In this document: piece by piece, positions 47,565 through 57,361 of the stretch | How the letters are laid out: every line of letters begins with the position of its first letter | How positions within the stretch are numbered: the first letter of the stretch is position 1 | NCBI RefSeq assembly: GCF_020091585.1 | Contig: NZ_CP083582.1 | Location: 1,302,001 to 1,366,000, forward strand | DNA: 64,000 nt | Reading direction: 5' to 3' | Origin: Kovacikia minuta CCNUW1 | GTDB lineage: Bacteria > Cyanobacteriota > Cyanobacteriia > Leptolyngbyales > Leptolyngbyaceae | The notes under the pieces: model-generated | Told to the model about the DNA's origin: nothing | What the model saw: the letters and a program-made list of their open reading frames with translations, nothing else | The model's database searches: none | Made by a program: the position numbers and the translations under genes

Positions 47565-48449
47565 TCAGGCAAGCGATCGCCGCAGTCTTGGTTGAATTGC
47601 CAACAACCCAAACAGAGCAAAGGCGACCAGAATCAGCAGGGCAGTTCCTAGGGTCACTGAACCCCAGGGAGCTTGCATCACAACACTGCTAAAGGACCAA
47701 TCCGGATGCAGATAAAGGTAACGGATCGGTTCAATTGCATAACTGAGTGGATTCAGGGTTGCCACCACCTGTAACCACCTGGGCATAAAGGAGAGCGGAA
47801 CCAGGGCTGTGCTGGCAAATAACAGCGGCAGGTTGGTCACGAAAATCACGGCAATTAGCTCGATATGACCGGGGAGGGAAAAGGTCAGTCCCAGGCTCAA
47901 TGCGGTGACTCCGACCACCAGTAACAGCACAATTAGCGCCACGATCGCCAACCCCAATGGATTGGGTAACCCAGACCCTAACAAAGCCCCCATCGCAACG
48001 ATCGCAGCGGTTTGAAGCAGACTCATGACCGTAATGAAGATGGCGGACGCGGCTACGATCGAGTAGCGGCTTGCCAGGGGAGCCACCAGCAGCCGATTCA
48101 GGAAGCCAAATTCGCGATCAAACATGACGGGTAAGCCCGCATTGAGTGCGCCGCCAAAGGCAGTAAACACAATCACCCCAGCACCCAAAAATTTCCCGTA
48201 GCTAACATCATCGCCAAATAACCCCTGGGGGGCATTTTGAAACAGAGCACCAAACAGAACCAGCCACATGAGCGGTTGAATAATACCCGCAATCAGGGTT
48301 GAAGGGCGACGTTGAAGTTGAATAAACAAACGGCGGGTGAGGGCGATCGTTTCCTGCAAGAAATCCTGAAGCGGAGAGGAACCAGGAGTTTGCAAGGTGT
48401 TTACCTGGTTATCAAAACTAGCTTTGGAAGGGGTAATTGTGCCACTCAT
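47565..48449 (-). CDS. ABC-2 type transporter permease
   Basis: A 294-residue membrane protein with six predicted helices and the ABC-2 family pattern GIIQPLMWLVLFGALFQN early and SFMPRWLQVVATLNPLSYAIEPIRYL near the end. It should form the channel of an exporter with the ATPase encoded just upstream on the same strand (49654-48635). Such DrrAB-like pairs export lipids, drugs or polymers; the substrate is unknown. ATG 48449 is used. Confidence 0.9.
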   Translation of the reverse strand: MSGTITPSKASFDNQVNTLQTPGSSPLQDFLQETIALTRRLFIQLQRRPSTLIAGIIQPLMWLVLFGALFQNAPQGLFGDDVSYGKFLGAGVIVFTAFGGALNAGLPVMFDREFGFLNRLLVAPLASRYSIVAASAIFITVMSLLQTAAIVAMGALLGSGLPNPLGLAIVALIVLLLVVGVTALSLGLTFSLPGHIELIAVIFVTNLPLLFASTALVPLSFMPRWLQVVATLNPLSYAIEPIRYLYLHPDWSFSSVVMQAPWGSVTLGTALLILVAFALFGLLAIQPRLRRSLA

Positions 48450-48634
48450 AATTAAGGATAAATTGGGTCCTAATCTTTAGATTTTGAAGGAGTTAAAGCT
48501 GAAGGAGCAGTGGGCAGAGAAATAGATGGATTCGTTTCTAATTGAGTCTTCGATCTCAAAAACTCATCGAACAAGTCGAAAAAATAAGTAAGAGCGCTCT
48601 ATATAAAAGAAGCTGCCTACGCAAACTTTGTCTT

Positions 48635-49654
48635 CTAACGCATATTTTTCTTTCTTTCGGCTTTTTCGTCACGGCTGCCCGCAGCGGCGATTTCGGCATC
48701 AAGTAAGGTGCGTCCGGTGGCGGCGAGGTAGACATCATCCAGGCTGGGACGGGATTGGGCAATGCCGAAGGTGGGGAGCCCCGCATCCTGGAGGACTTTT
48801 TGAACCGTCATCAGGGCTTCGCTTTGGGGGGTTACCACCAGGTTGAGGGAGTTCCCCTGGGCACCATTAATGATGACTTCCTGAACCGAGTCAATTTGCT
48901 GGAGCAGTGCCTTTGCTGTTTCGGCTTCTTCCAGTGGGGCAAATTCGCGAATGCGGAGGGTGATGCGATCGCCCCCCACCTTATCTTTCAACTCAGATGG
49001 TTTGCCCGCTGCAATGACAATTCCCTGATCAATAATGGCAACCCGATCAGCTAAAGCATCCACTTCTTCCAGATAGTGGCTGGTGAGCAAAACAGTGGTG
49101 CCCTGCTCCCGCAGTTTTCGCAAAAAGTCCCAAACCGCAATCCGGCTTTCGATGTCTAATCCAACGGTTGGTTCATCCAGCACCAGTACATCCGGTTGAT
49201 GCAGCAGTCCAGCTGCCAGATCCAACCGCTTCTTCAAACCACCGGAGTAGGTTCCTGTTTTTTTGTCAGCATACTCTTGCAATCCCAGCAGACTCAACAC
49301 CGCATCAATTCGGTCTTTGATCACGTTGCGAGGCAGATGATAGAGTGCGGCTTGCAGTTGGAGCAATTCTCGCCCGGTCAGAACTTTGTCGAGGGCAACT
49401 TCCTGGGCGATATAGCCCAAATGCTGCCGCGCCAACCTGGGATTTTCAATCACCGAGATGCCAGAAACTTCGACCGTTCCCCCATCGGGTTCAGTTAGGG
49501 TACAGAGGCAACGCAGAGTGGTGGTTTTGCCTGCGCCATTGGGACCCAGCAAGCCAAAAATTTCTCCTGGCTCGATTTGAAAGGAAACCTCTTTAACCGC
49601 TTCTACTGCACCATAACGCTTTTGCAGCTTTTCAATTAAAACCGCAGGAGCCAT
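48635..49654 (-). CDS. ABC transporter ATP-binding protein (DrrA-like)
   Basis: A 339-residue ATPase. Walker A GPNGAGKTTT (about residue 38), signature YSGGLKKRLDLAAGLLH and Walker B VLVLDEPTVGLD are all present, and the C-terminal extension matches the drug-resistance type. The frame opens at 49678, but ATG 49654 (MAPAVLIEKLQKRYG) is better, with GGAGTG just upstream. It is the partner of the permease downstream. Confidence 0.93.
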   Translation of the reverse strand: MAPAVLIEKLQKRYGAVEAVKEVSFQIEPGEIFGLLGPNGAGKTTTLRCLCTLTEPDGGTVEVSGISVIENPRLARQHLGYIAQEVALDKVLTGRELLQLQAALYHLPRNVIKDRIDAVLSLLGLQEYADKKTGTYSGGLKKRLDLAAGLLHQPDVLVLDEPTVGLDIESRIAVWDFLRKLREQGTTVLLTSHYLEEVDALADRVAIIDQGIVIAAGKPSELKDKVGGDRITLRIREFAPLEEAETAKALLQQIDSVQEVIINGAQGNSLNLVVTPQSEALMTVQKVLQDAGLPTFGIAQSRPSLDDVYLAATGRTLLDAEIAAAGSRDEKAERKKNMR

Positions 49655-49865
49655 AGACACTCCTTCTGATCGATACAATTCTCAATCTTTATTGTAAGGG
49701 AGCGATCGGCAGAACGACCGGAACCGACCCATTAAACTCAAAATCAAACGATTACTTGCTTCTGAAGACAATCACCTGGATGAAGAAAAGTTGTCGCCCA
49801 ACTTCTAAAAAAATCTGCGAATGCTGTAACTTAAAAGTAGATTTTCTGCGACAGAAGAAATCAAC

Positions 49866-51695
49866 ATGGCGGATAGTGCGGTTCTCATTTCCAGTTCAAC
49901 GCGGGATCGGGTGGATCATGATGTGTTTATCTCCTACTCGCGGCGAGACTCTGAATTTGTGCGGCGATTGTTGAACCGCTTGCAGGGCGAAAACCGCGAC
50001 GCCTGGGTGGATTTGCAGTCGATTGAGGCAGCGGAGGACTTCTGGCAGGCGATCGAAATTGGGATTGAAGCGGCAAATGCCTTTATCTTCATCCTCAGCC
50101 CCGATTCGGTAGCATCGGCATACTGTAATAAAGAGATTGACCATGCAGTTCAGCACAACAAACGGCTCATTCCGGTGGTGTGCCGAAATGTGGAGGCTGC
50201 CGCTGTGCATGGGGCACTACGCCCGCTGGACTGGATCTTCCTGCGCGAAACCGATGCGTTTGATCCTGCCTTTGCGCGGTTGATGCGGGCAATTGATACG
50301 GATCTGCCCTATGTGCGAATGCACACGCGCTTACAGGTGAAGGCGATCGAGTGGAACAAGCGGGGGCGGGACGATAGCTTTCTGCTAAGAAAAAGCGATC
50401 TGTCCGATGCTGAAAGTTGGTTGGCATCGAGCCACGGCAAAGAACCTGTGCCCACTCCGCTTCAGCAAGCATATATCGCCACCAGCCGCACCGTGGAAGA
50501 TGACTACAATCAACTACTGGCAAGAGGCGAACAGGCAAGGCGAAGGGTGAAGCTGGCGGCAATCGTCGTTCCGGTTGCGGTAGCGATCGCGGTAGGTGCA
50601 GGCATCGTTGCGATGCTGAAATCTAATGAAGCAGTCAACGCAACTCAAACTGCAAAGAATGCAAAAGCAAGGCAACAGGATGCAGAAGGAAAAGCACTCA
50701 ATGCTGAAAGACTGCAAAGGGATGCAGAAGGAAAAGCACGGGATGCAATTCAAATTGCAGCCGATGCAACTCAAAAGGCAAAGGATGCAGAAGGAAAACG
50801 AAAGATTGCAGAAGGAAAGTTAACCGATGCAGAAGCAAAGCGCAGAGACGCGCAGTTAAAAGCAGATCAGGCATTACGAGATCAGTCACGAATACAAGCA
50901 AAACTTGAACAGCAAAAAGGAGAACTGACAAAAATCAGTGACGATTTACAGCAGAAGAAACAAAATATTCGAGAAATATGGCGGTTTGGTGAGGCTTTTG
51001 CTGAGAGCGCTCAAGGACGACCCGAAAATGGATTGAGTATTCTTAAACGGGTGATTGAGAAAAGCCCACGTAATACTTTTGCGTTTTTTGGTCGTGGCTA
51101 TATCTATTACCAGGTAAAGAAATACCAGGAATCTGAGACGGAGTTTCAGGGAGCATTAGCAATAGATCGCAGTGATGCAACGGCTTGGGTTGGGCTAGGG
51201 GTTGCCCAAGCTGCTCAGGAAGATCATGACAGGGCAATTGATGCTTTTCGCCAAGCAATTAAGCTCGACCCTAAATATGCTTCTGCTTATAGAAACTTAG
51301 GTGCCGTACTGATTGAGCGAAAGAAGCTTGACGAGGCTGTTATGAGTCTTCGTAAAGCGATTGAACTTGATCCCAAAGATGCTTTAGCATACACGAACCT
51401 GGGGGCTGCGCTTATCAACCAGAAAAACCCTGATTATTATGAGGCAATAGTTTATCTTAAAAAAGCAATTGAACTTGACCCCAAATTAGCTTTGGCATAC
51501 ACCAACCTGGGTGCTGCACTTACTAGGCAGAAAAAACTTGATGAGGCACTGATTTATCTTAAAAAGGCAATCGAGCTTGATCCCAAATTAGCTTTGGCTT
51601 ACAACAATTTGGGCATAGTACTGTATGAACAGGGAGAGTTGGATAAAGCGTTTGCCGAGTCTCTGAAGTGGCCCCAACTGGTTAGACAATTCTGA
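49866..51695 (+). CDS. TIR domain, membrane helix, coiled coil and TPR protein
   Basis: A 609-residue protein of signalling or immune type. The TIR domain (residues about 17-150) has the start DHDVFISYSRRDSEF, the WVDLQSI loop and the putative catalytic Glu90 in SVASAYCNKEIDHA, which in NAD-cleaving TIRs is the active residue. A membrane helix (about 229-251) is followed by a coiled coil of repeated KDAEGKA/RDAEGKA units (252-370), then five or six TPRs (about 375-605) with IELDPK ends. A TIR effector anchored at the membrane, sensing a partner through TPRs, is inferred. It stands alone between the ABC pair and a Uma2 gene. Confidence 0.87.
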   Translation: MADSAVLISSSTRDRVDHDVFISYSRRDSEFVRRLLNRLQGENRDAWVDLQSIEAAEDFWQAIEIGIEAANAFIFILSPDSVASAYCNKEIDHAVQHNKRLIPVVCRNVEAAAVHGALRPLDWIFLRETDAFDPAFARLMRAIDTDLPYVRMHTRLQVKAIEWNKRGRDDSFLLRKSDLSDAESWLASSHGKEPVPTPLQQAYIATSRTVEDDYNQLLARGEQARRRVKLAAIVVPVAVAIAVGAGIVAMLKSNEAVNATQTAKNAKARQQDAEGKALNAERLQRDAEGKARDAIQIAADATQKAKDAEGKRKIAEGKLTDAEAKRRDAQLKADQALRDQSRIQAKLEQQKGELTKISDDLQQKKQNIREIWRFGEAFAESAQGRPENGLSILKRVIEKSPRNTFAFFGRGYIYYQVKKYQESETEFQGALAIDRSDATAWVGLGVAQAAQEDHDRAIDAFRQAIKLDPKYASAYRNLGAVLIERKKLDEAVMSLRKAIELDPKDALAYTNLGAALINQKNPDYYEAIVYLKKAIELDPKLALAYTNLGAALTRQKKLDEALIYLKKAIELDPKLALAYNNLGIVLYEQGELDKAFAESLKWPQLVRQF

Positions 51696-51900
51696 GGGAT
51701 CTCTAAGCTCTGAAAATTGAGATCTCTACGTCCCTATTCAAGCCTCTTTAGAGAGCGATCGCTGCTTACAGATATTCTACAGTCCGAGATCGCAGGCAAC
51801 AGCGGATAGACGTGGCAACAATCACCGCAGTAGCAGACACAGGCTTTGTCGTCGCTTTGCTCAATCATTTATACTGCGACTACAACATTAGCGATTCACA
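51696..51900. other. intergenic region
   Basis: 205 bp with two GCGATCGC-like sites and no gene. Probably holds the promoter of the Uma2 gene. Confidence 0.3.
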
Positions 51901-52710
51901 ATGTCAATCACTGCTCCCAGTTATTCCACCGAAGAGCTAGCCGAACGGGGTTGGCGGGTAGAAACCATTGTGCAGCCAGATGGTACTGCGATCGACACCC
52001 GGGTTCCGCTTACCCCAGAAGAATTTTTGCACCCCAAAGAGAGCTACCACTTGCCGAATAGCACTTTTCACGATGATGTTGCGGGTGCGGCAAAAGATAT
52101 GCTCACCCGTCGCTATGCCGATGAGCCGACGACTGCCGTTTACCGGGATTTAATCTTTCGTTGGGGAATTCCTGGTTTGGGCGATCACTGCCCGGATACC
52201 TGTGTGGTGTTTGGCGTTCGCAATAAGGAGCAGGTACGTACAGAATTTGTCGTACTGGAAGAAGGGGTGCGTCCATCGCTGGTGATTGAGGTGGTTTCGC
52301 CCTATTACCGCAAGCAAGACCGTGAAATCAAAGTGAAGGAGTATGCTCAGGCGGGAGTGCAAGAATATGTTATTTTCGATCGCCGCAAACAGCGGGGTCA
52401 AATGATTGAAGAAGTTCTGGGGTATCGACTGGTGGAAGGACAATACTTGCCGATAACCCCAGATGAGGAAGGACGAATTTTGAGTGAAACCGTGGGATTG
52501 TTAATTGGTTTGCAGGACAGCCAGGTGGTGATGCTTGATTCCCAGACGGGTGAGCGTTTATTGACCTCTCTGGAACTGGAACAGCGGGCATCTCAAGCAG
52601 AAGCACGAGCATCTCAAGCAGAAGCACGAGCATCTCAAGCAGAAGAACGGGCGGCAAGACTGGCAGAGATGTTGCGATCGCAGGGAATTGACCCAGATCA
52701 GATTGGGTAA
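51901..52710 (+). CDS. Uma2 family (DUF820) endonuclease-like protein with repeat tail
   Basis: A 269-residue protein of the Uma2 family, very numerous in cyanobacteria, with a PD-(D/E)XK nuclease-like fold. The core ..RPSLVIEVVSPYYRKQDREIKVKEYAQAGVQEYVIFDRRK (about residues 124-163) carries the Glu and Lys of the active-site pattern. The target is unknown. The C-terminal tail contains three tandem ASQAEAR units encoded by three 21-bp repeats (52588-52650), forming a short coiled coil. It faces a second Uma2 gene on the other strand with a 6-bp gap. Confidence 0.82.
   Translation: MSITAPSYSTEELAERGWRVETIVQPDGTAIDTRVPLTPEEFLHPKESYHLPNSTFHDDVAGAAKDMLTRRYADEPTTAVYRDLIFRWGIPGLGDHCPDTCVVFGVRNKEQVRTEFVVLEEGVRPSLVIEVVSPYYRKQDREIKVKEYAQAGVQEYVIFDRRKQRGQMIEEVLGYRLVEGQYLPITPDEEGRILSETVGLLIGLQDSQVVMLDSQTGERLLTSLELEQRASQAEARASQAEARASQAEERAARLAEMLRSQGIDPDQIG
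52588..52650 (+). repeat. three 21-bp in-frame tandem repeats
   Basis: GCATCTCAAGCAGAAGCACG-type units start at 52588, 52609 and 52630. They encode ASQAEAR three times at the end of the Uma2 protein; copy number could vary between strains. Confidence 0.85.
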
Positions 52711-52716
52711 TTCTGC

Positions 52717-53286
52717 TTACGCCAAACGCAAAACAAAGTCGGGCAATACCGTTTCCCCAGATAGCTCGACGGGCAAAGCCAGGACTTCAGGTGGTTGACC
52801 AGGGCGATAAACCTCCACCTGCCGATCCTGAGGATTGATTAACCAGCCCAGGCGTACCCCGGTTTCAATGTACTCCCGCATTTTCGCCTGAAGCGGCTCC
52901 AGGGCATCTGTGGTGGAGCGCAGTTCAAGCACAAAATCTGGGGCAAGCGGGGGGAATTTCCGGCGTTGCTCTGGCGTCAGGGCTACCCAGCGATCGCGTT
53001 GAACCCATGCCACATCAGGAGAACGCTCTGCACCGTTCGGCAGTTTGAAGCCGGTAGAGGAACTGAACACCAGTCCTGGTTCGCCTGCCTGTCGATTCCA
53101 GATGCCAACATCCGTAATCAAACCCGCTTCCTGGTTGCCACCTTCTCCTCCTATAGGTGCCATGACGATCAATGTGCCCTCAGCTGTGCGCTCGAATTTC
53201 AAATCACGATTGCTCTGACAGAGTTGGTAAAACTGGTCATCCGTCAATTGCACCGTATCAAGATTGAGGGTAGTCAAGATCGTCAT
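52717..53286 (-). CDS. Uma2 family (DUF820) endonuclease-like protein
   Basis: A 189-residue member of the same family, about the usual length. The core has RSPDVAWVQRDRWVALTPEQRRKFPPLAPDFVLELRS, the (D)..ExK-like region, and ends LRLGWLINPQDRQVEVYRPG. ATG 53286 is used. It is convergent with the other Uma2 gene and different in sequence, so it is not a recent tandem copy. Confidence 0.85.
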   Translation of the reverse strand: MTILTTLNLDTVQLTDDQFYQLCQSNRDLKFERTAEGTLIVMAPIGGEGGNQEAGLITDVGIWNRQAGEPGLVFSSSTGFKLPNGAERSPDVAWVQRDRWVALTPEQRRKFPPLAPDFVLELRSTTDALEPLQAKMREYIETGVRLGWLINPQDRQVEVYRPGQPPEVLALPVELSGETVLPDFVLRLA

Positions 53287-53343
53287 GGCAGAGTTCTGAG
53301 GTGGGAACCTTTGGATGCATCTTAGCGAATTTGAGCAGATGCA

Positions 53344-54318
53344 TTAGCCAAATAGGCTCATCCAGGTTTGCCAGTTTTCTGCCACCAGATTGGTGATCTG
53401 ATGGGTAACGGGTAAGCTATCCAGACCCATTCCGGCACAAAGCAGCATCAGATAGAGAATGGAATATTTGAACACCGATCGGGCCACTTGCAGGTCCGAT
53501 GGAGTATTCCTCAACTGCCATGCCTTCTGGACGAAAACCCCACCCAACAGCAGGGCAATTGCACCGTAAACGGCTCCCATAACATGCAGCGGGTAGACCA
53601 GGAGCAACGTTACAGGGATAAGTGCCAGGGTGTAATAAAAAATTTGGCGAGCCGTTGACTCATTTCCCTCTACAACAGGCAGCATGGGAACTCCAACCTT
53701 TGCATAATCCTCCCGAATCAGGACTGCTAATGCCCAAAAATGGGGAGGAGTCCACAGAAAGATAATGGCAAACAGAACCCAGGCTGCCCAACTGAGATCA
53801 CCCGTTACGGCTGCCCAACCCACCAGGGGAGGAATCGCCCCGGCGGCACCACCAATGACGATGTTTTGAGTGCTATGGCGTTTTAGCCAGTGGGTGTAAA
53901 CCAGAACGTAAACTCCAATGCCAGACATGGCAAGGCAAGCACTCAACAGATTGGCAAACACCACCAATAACGTAAAAGAAAGCAGGGCAAGGGCGATCGC
54001 AAACAGCAGGGCATCCCGTGGTTGTACCCGCCCCGATGGTAGGGGACGGTGACGAGTCCGCTCCATGATGTAGTCAATATCGCGATCGTAGAGGCAGTTA
54101 ATTGTATTTGCTGCACCTGCTGCACAGGCTCCACTTATCAGCGTCACAAGCAGCAACAGGGGATTAACCTGACCATCTGCTGCAATCCACATCCCACCTG
54201 CTGTTGTGATCAGCAGCAGCAGAATAATCCGGGGCTTGGTGAGTTGAAAGTAGCTTTGAACCACCTGAAGGAAGTTTTCGTGATGGCGGGAAATACCGAT
54301 TAAGGTTGTTTCTTGCAT
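53344..54318 (-). CDS. ctaB: haem O synthase (protohaem IX farnesyltransferase)
   Basis: A 324-residue integral membrane enzyme that attaches a farnesyl group to haem b, giving haem O. The prenyl-diphosphate motif appears as [20 protein letters not shown] (about residues 82-101), and a second motif is the [25 protein letters not shown] stretch. Seven to nine helices are predicted. It lies after ctaA on the minus strand and is divergent from ctaCDE, so the cytochrome oxidase and its cofactor genes sit together. Confidence 0.95.
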   Translation of the reverse strand: MQETTLIGISRHHENFLQVVQSYFQLTKPRIILLLLITTAGGMWIAADGQVNPLLLLVTLISGACAAGAANTINCLYDRDIDYIMERTRHRPLPSGRVQPRDALLFAIALALLSFTLLVVFANLLSACLAMSGIGVYVLVYTHWLKRHSTQNIVIGGAAGAIPPLVGWAAVTGDLSWAAWVLFAIIFLWTPPHFWALAVLIREDYAKVGVPMLPVVEGNESTARQIFYYTLALIPVTLLLVYPLHVMGAVYGAIALLLGGVFVQKAWQLRNTPSDLQVARSVFKYSILYLMLLCAGMGLDSLPVTHQITNLVAENWQTWMSLFG

Positions 54319-54580
54319 TCGCTCTTTTCCTAAAGAGAGGGTAGTGAAAATGAAGTGAGGAGAGGGGAGAGGGGAAAGGATAAAGGATAAGGGCTAAAGG
54401 ATAAGAGGGGATGGGGGAGATGGGGAAGGTGGGGGAGATGGGGAAGGTGATGGGATACAAGGTGAAATGGTAACGGGCTGAAACGGTAAAGAGGACAGTT
54501 TTATCCTTTCCCTAACACCTGACCCCTAACACCTGACCCCTGACACCTCCACCTACCACCTACCACCTACCACCTACCAC
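54319..54580. repeat. STRR region between ctaA and ctaB
   Basis: Purine-rich GGGGAGA/AAAGGATAA units (54361-54455) are followed by pyrimidine heptamers. Five CTACCAC copies lie in a row near 54551-54583, ending at the ctaA stop. The two halves can partly pair. It is a typical STRR tract and holds no gene. Confidence 0.65.
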
Positions 54581-55489
54581 CTAACCCCTTTCTGCCTTTT
54601 GCTCCCGCAGTGCCAGTACCGTAAAAGCAACCAGGGTTCCCAGCAATGTTGCGCCGATCGCCTGGTGGGCAACGGTTAGGGGTTCAACCTGAAGCCGAAG
54701 TTTGAATGTGGCAACCCCCAGCAGGATTTGCAACAGGACTAATCCACCTGCTGCATTCGCCAGCCTACGTAGTATCGGGTGAAGGGCGGGAGTACGCCAC
54801 GCCATAACAACCAGGAGCAGAGTTGCCAGGGTTGCCGGGACAACGCCCGCAATGTGGCTATTCATGACCAGGCAAAGGTTAGAGGTGCTGAGGCATTGAT
54901 GGAGCGCCCACTGGGAGGAGACAAGGGCACCGAGAATGCTTTGCAGATAAACCAGAAATGCCGCCACCAGCCCAACCCAGGAAAGCCTGCCAACGCTACC
55001 TGTGCCCTGGTAGGGGAGCAGTGCCATCCCGATCGTCAGGAGCGTGACAAAAAACAACAGCCCTGTTGCCAGATGGGCCGTGACAATATCAAACCGTAAC
55101 ATTTCTGTTACAGTTAAGCCGCCCAGAACGCCCTGAAAGATAACCAACCCCAGGGCAAAGGCAGATGCCCCAGGCAACCACCCTGGAACAACACGGCGGT
55201 ACCACCAGGAAAGGGAAACGAGGGCGATCGCAAATAGCCCCATCGAAGACGCAATCAGGCGGTGAAACCATTCCAGGAAAACCTGAAGATTCATTTGCTG
55301 CCGTGGGATTAATTCCCCATAGCAGAGGGGCCAGTCAGGACAGGCAAGCCCTGCATTCATTACTCGGGTAGCACTGCCAAGTGCCATTAGGAAGAGGGTC
55401 GCGGCTGCCATCCCAAACACAAGCCGACTAATCCACTCTTGGGGACGGGACGACTCAGCGGCAGATGGATGAAACGTAGTATCAGTCAT
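54581..55489 (-). CDS. ctaA: haem A synthase (COX15/CtaA)
   Basis: A 302-residue membrane enzyme that oxidises the C8 methyl of haem O to give haem A. Eight helices are predicted. Conserved histidines occur in EWFHRLIASSMG (about residue 64), TAHLATGLLFF, MNSHIAGVVPA and TVAHQAIGATLLG, the four haem ligands. The start ATG 55489 faces the ctaC promoter region. Confidence 0.95.
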   Translation of the reverse strand: MTDTTFHPSAAESSRPQEWISRLVFGMAAATLFLMALGSATRVMNAGLACPDWPLCYGELIPRQQMNLQVFLEWFHRLIASSMGLFAIALVSLSWWYRRVVPGWLPGASAFALGLVIFQGVLGGLTVTEMLRFDIVTAHLATGLLFFVTLLTIGMALLPYQGTGSVGRLSWVGLVAAFLVYLQSILGALVSSQWALHQCLSTSNLCLVMNSHIAGVVPATLATLLLVVMAWRTPALHPILRRLANAAGGLVLLQILLGVATFKLRLQVEPLTVAHQAIGATLLGTLVAFTVLALREQKAERG

Positions 55490-56181
55490 TCAAAGAACCT
55501 TCCAGTTCCAGGATAAACAAATTAAAAACTTAATGAACCCTGAGCCAAAGCTCACTCACTACTTCATCATGATTGAGATCGATAGGGATAACCGAGAAAT
55601 AACAAGCAGAAGAAAGCGGAGGGCGAAAGCCAAAGAGTAGCAAGAAAAATCAAAAAAAGCCTGAAACATAAGCTTCATGTCGCTTTGAACAATATAATCC
55701 GTTGGGTTAACCTGCCCTTGCTATTACTTTAATAACGCGATTGCTGAAGCCTGATTCCTTTAGGAATTTCTTCGGATTGAGCTTCGAATGCAGTATCACG
55801 CTTTGCAGAATTTATTAAATCTTTCGATACCTTAGGAGGATGACATAAAGAAGGAGAGAGGGGAGATCGTGGGATCAAGGGGATCGGATGATTTAACCCA
55901 CCATCCACCGTCCTCCATCCCTGACCCTGATTAAATACGGATTCCCCACTTCCCTGATCCTGAAGAAAATCCTAAGGATCGTTGAAAGAAATAACTGTTT
56001 ATTGGATTGCTGCTTTACCGTTGTAAGAGAGCCTTCGCGGAAGTGATGCTTTAATTTCTAAAGGGTATTTCTCCTGGTTAATCTTCATAAAGGATCTCAG
56101 CAGTCATCAGCATGAAACGTCCCTTTTCCATACCCTCTACCCTTGCGTTGTCCCCCATTTTTAATTGAGTAGGTTCAAGTC
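55490..56181. promoter_or_regulatory. divergent promoter region of the cytochrome oxidase genes
   Basis: About 690 bp between the leftward ctaA-ctaB and rightward ctaCDE. It is AT-rich with no gene or clear repeat. It must carry promoters for both units; I cannot name operators. Confidence 0.5.
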
Positions 56182-57303
56182 GTGAATATTCCAAGCTCTA
56201 TCGTCACGATGCTAGCTGGTATCCTCCTGACCCTGGTCAGTATTTGGGTCGGGCAAAATCATGGCTTGTTACCAGCCGAAGCCTCTAAAGAAGCCCCCCT
56301 AATTGATGGGCTGTTCAATACCATGATGACCATCAGTACCGGGCTATTTCTGCTGGTGGTTGGTGTTTTAATCTATTCGGCGTTTAAGTTTCGTCAGCGT
56401 CCGGGTGACGAAGCGGATGGTCCTCCCGTTCATGGCAATATCCCGCTGGAAATTCTCTGGACTGGGATTCCTGCAATTATTGTTTTAGGTTTGTCTATCT
56501 ACAGTTTTGAGGTTTACAACGCGATCGGGGGTTTAGATCCGATGGGTCATTCGCCGATCGCCCATTCCAAGGCCGCCCATCAGATGGCAAAAATGCCCGG
56601 TGCGGCGATCGCTGCCACCCTGGATACTCCGCCTGATTCAATTACTGAAGGACAAACACGGAATCAAGACATTCAAGACCAAGCCGTTCAAGATCCGGCG
56701 ACTGCTTCTGTGCGGAAGGACTTGCCCCAAAAGAAAGATGCTCCAACGCTGGGAACAACTTCACCGCGTATTGGTCCGACCCCTGAAAATCAAGGGATGC
56801 CGCCAGAATTTGTGGTTAATGCCACCGGATTGCAATACGCCTGGATCTTTACCTATCCCGATACGGGGATTGTTTCCGGTGAATTGCACTTGCCCGTTGG
56901 TCGGGAAGTTTTACTGAATATTTCTGCTAACGACGTGTTACACGCCTTTTGGGTGCCGGAGTATCGCCTCAAGCAGGATGCCGTTCCGGGCAGGCAAACC
57001 GAGCTTCGCTTTACTCCCAGTTTAGTGGGTGAGTACCCCGTCATTTGTGCTGAGCTTTGCGGTCCCTACCACGGGGCAATGAAGACGAAGGTCATCGCTC
57101 AGACGGAGGCTGACTTTAATGCCTGGGTGGCGGAACAAAAAGTTGCCAGTGCTGAGGGATTGGGGGCTGCGATCGCGACCAACCCCAGCGATCGGTCTAC
57201 GGACGAATTTCTTGCTCCCTACACCCATGAAATGGGAATTCACGCCGATCTGCTGAAGCAGCTCCATCCCAGTTCTGAAGGTTCCCATTCTTCTGCCAGT
57301 TAA
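56182..57303 (+). CDS. ctaC: cytochrome c oxidase subunit II
   Basis: The subunit that receives electrons from cytochrome c or plastocyanin at its CuA centre. Two helices (about residues 5-27 and 45-68) are followed by a periplasmic cupredoxin domain with the CuA ligands in HAFWVPEYR and CAELCGPYHGAM (about residues 288-299). Between the second helix and this domain lies an about 90-residue hydrophilic insert rich in Gln, Lys and Pro, longer than usual. The start is GTG 56182. It is first in ctaCDE. Confidence 0.95.
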   Translation: MNIPSSIVTMLAGILLTLVSIWVGQNHGLLPAEASKEAPLIDGLFNTMMTISTGLFLLVVGVLIYSAFKFRQRPGDEADGPPVHGNIPLEILWTGIPAIIVLGLSIYSFEVYNAIGGLDPMGHSPIAHSKAAHQMAKMPGAAIAATLDTPPDSITEGQTRNQDIQDQAVQDPATASVRKDLPQKKDAPTLGTTSPRIGPTPENQGMPPEFVVNATGLQYAWIFTYPDTGIVSGELHLPVGREVLLNISANDVLHAFWVPEYRLKQDAVPGRQTELRFTPSLVGEYPVICAELCGPYHGAMKTKVIAQTEADFNAWVAEQKVASAEGLGAAIATNPSDRSTDEFLAPYTHEMGIHADLLKQLHPSSEGSHSSAS

Positions 57304-57361
57304 TGTTATTCCCAAGCTATCAGTGAGTAGCTAACGGCTAATAGCCCCCAAACCTACCCCT

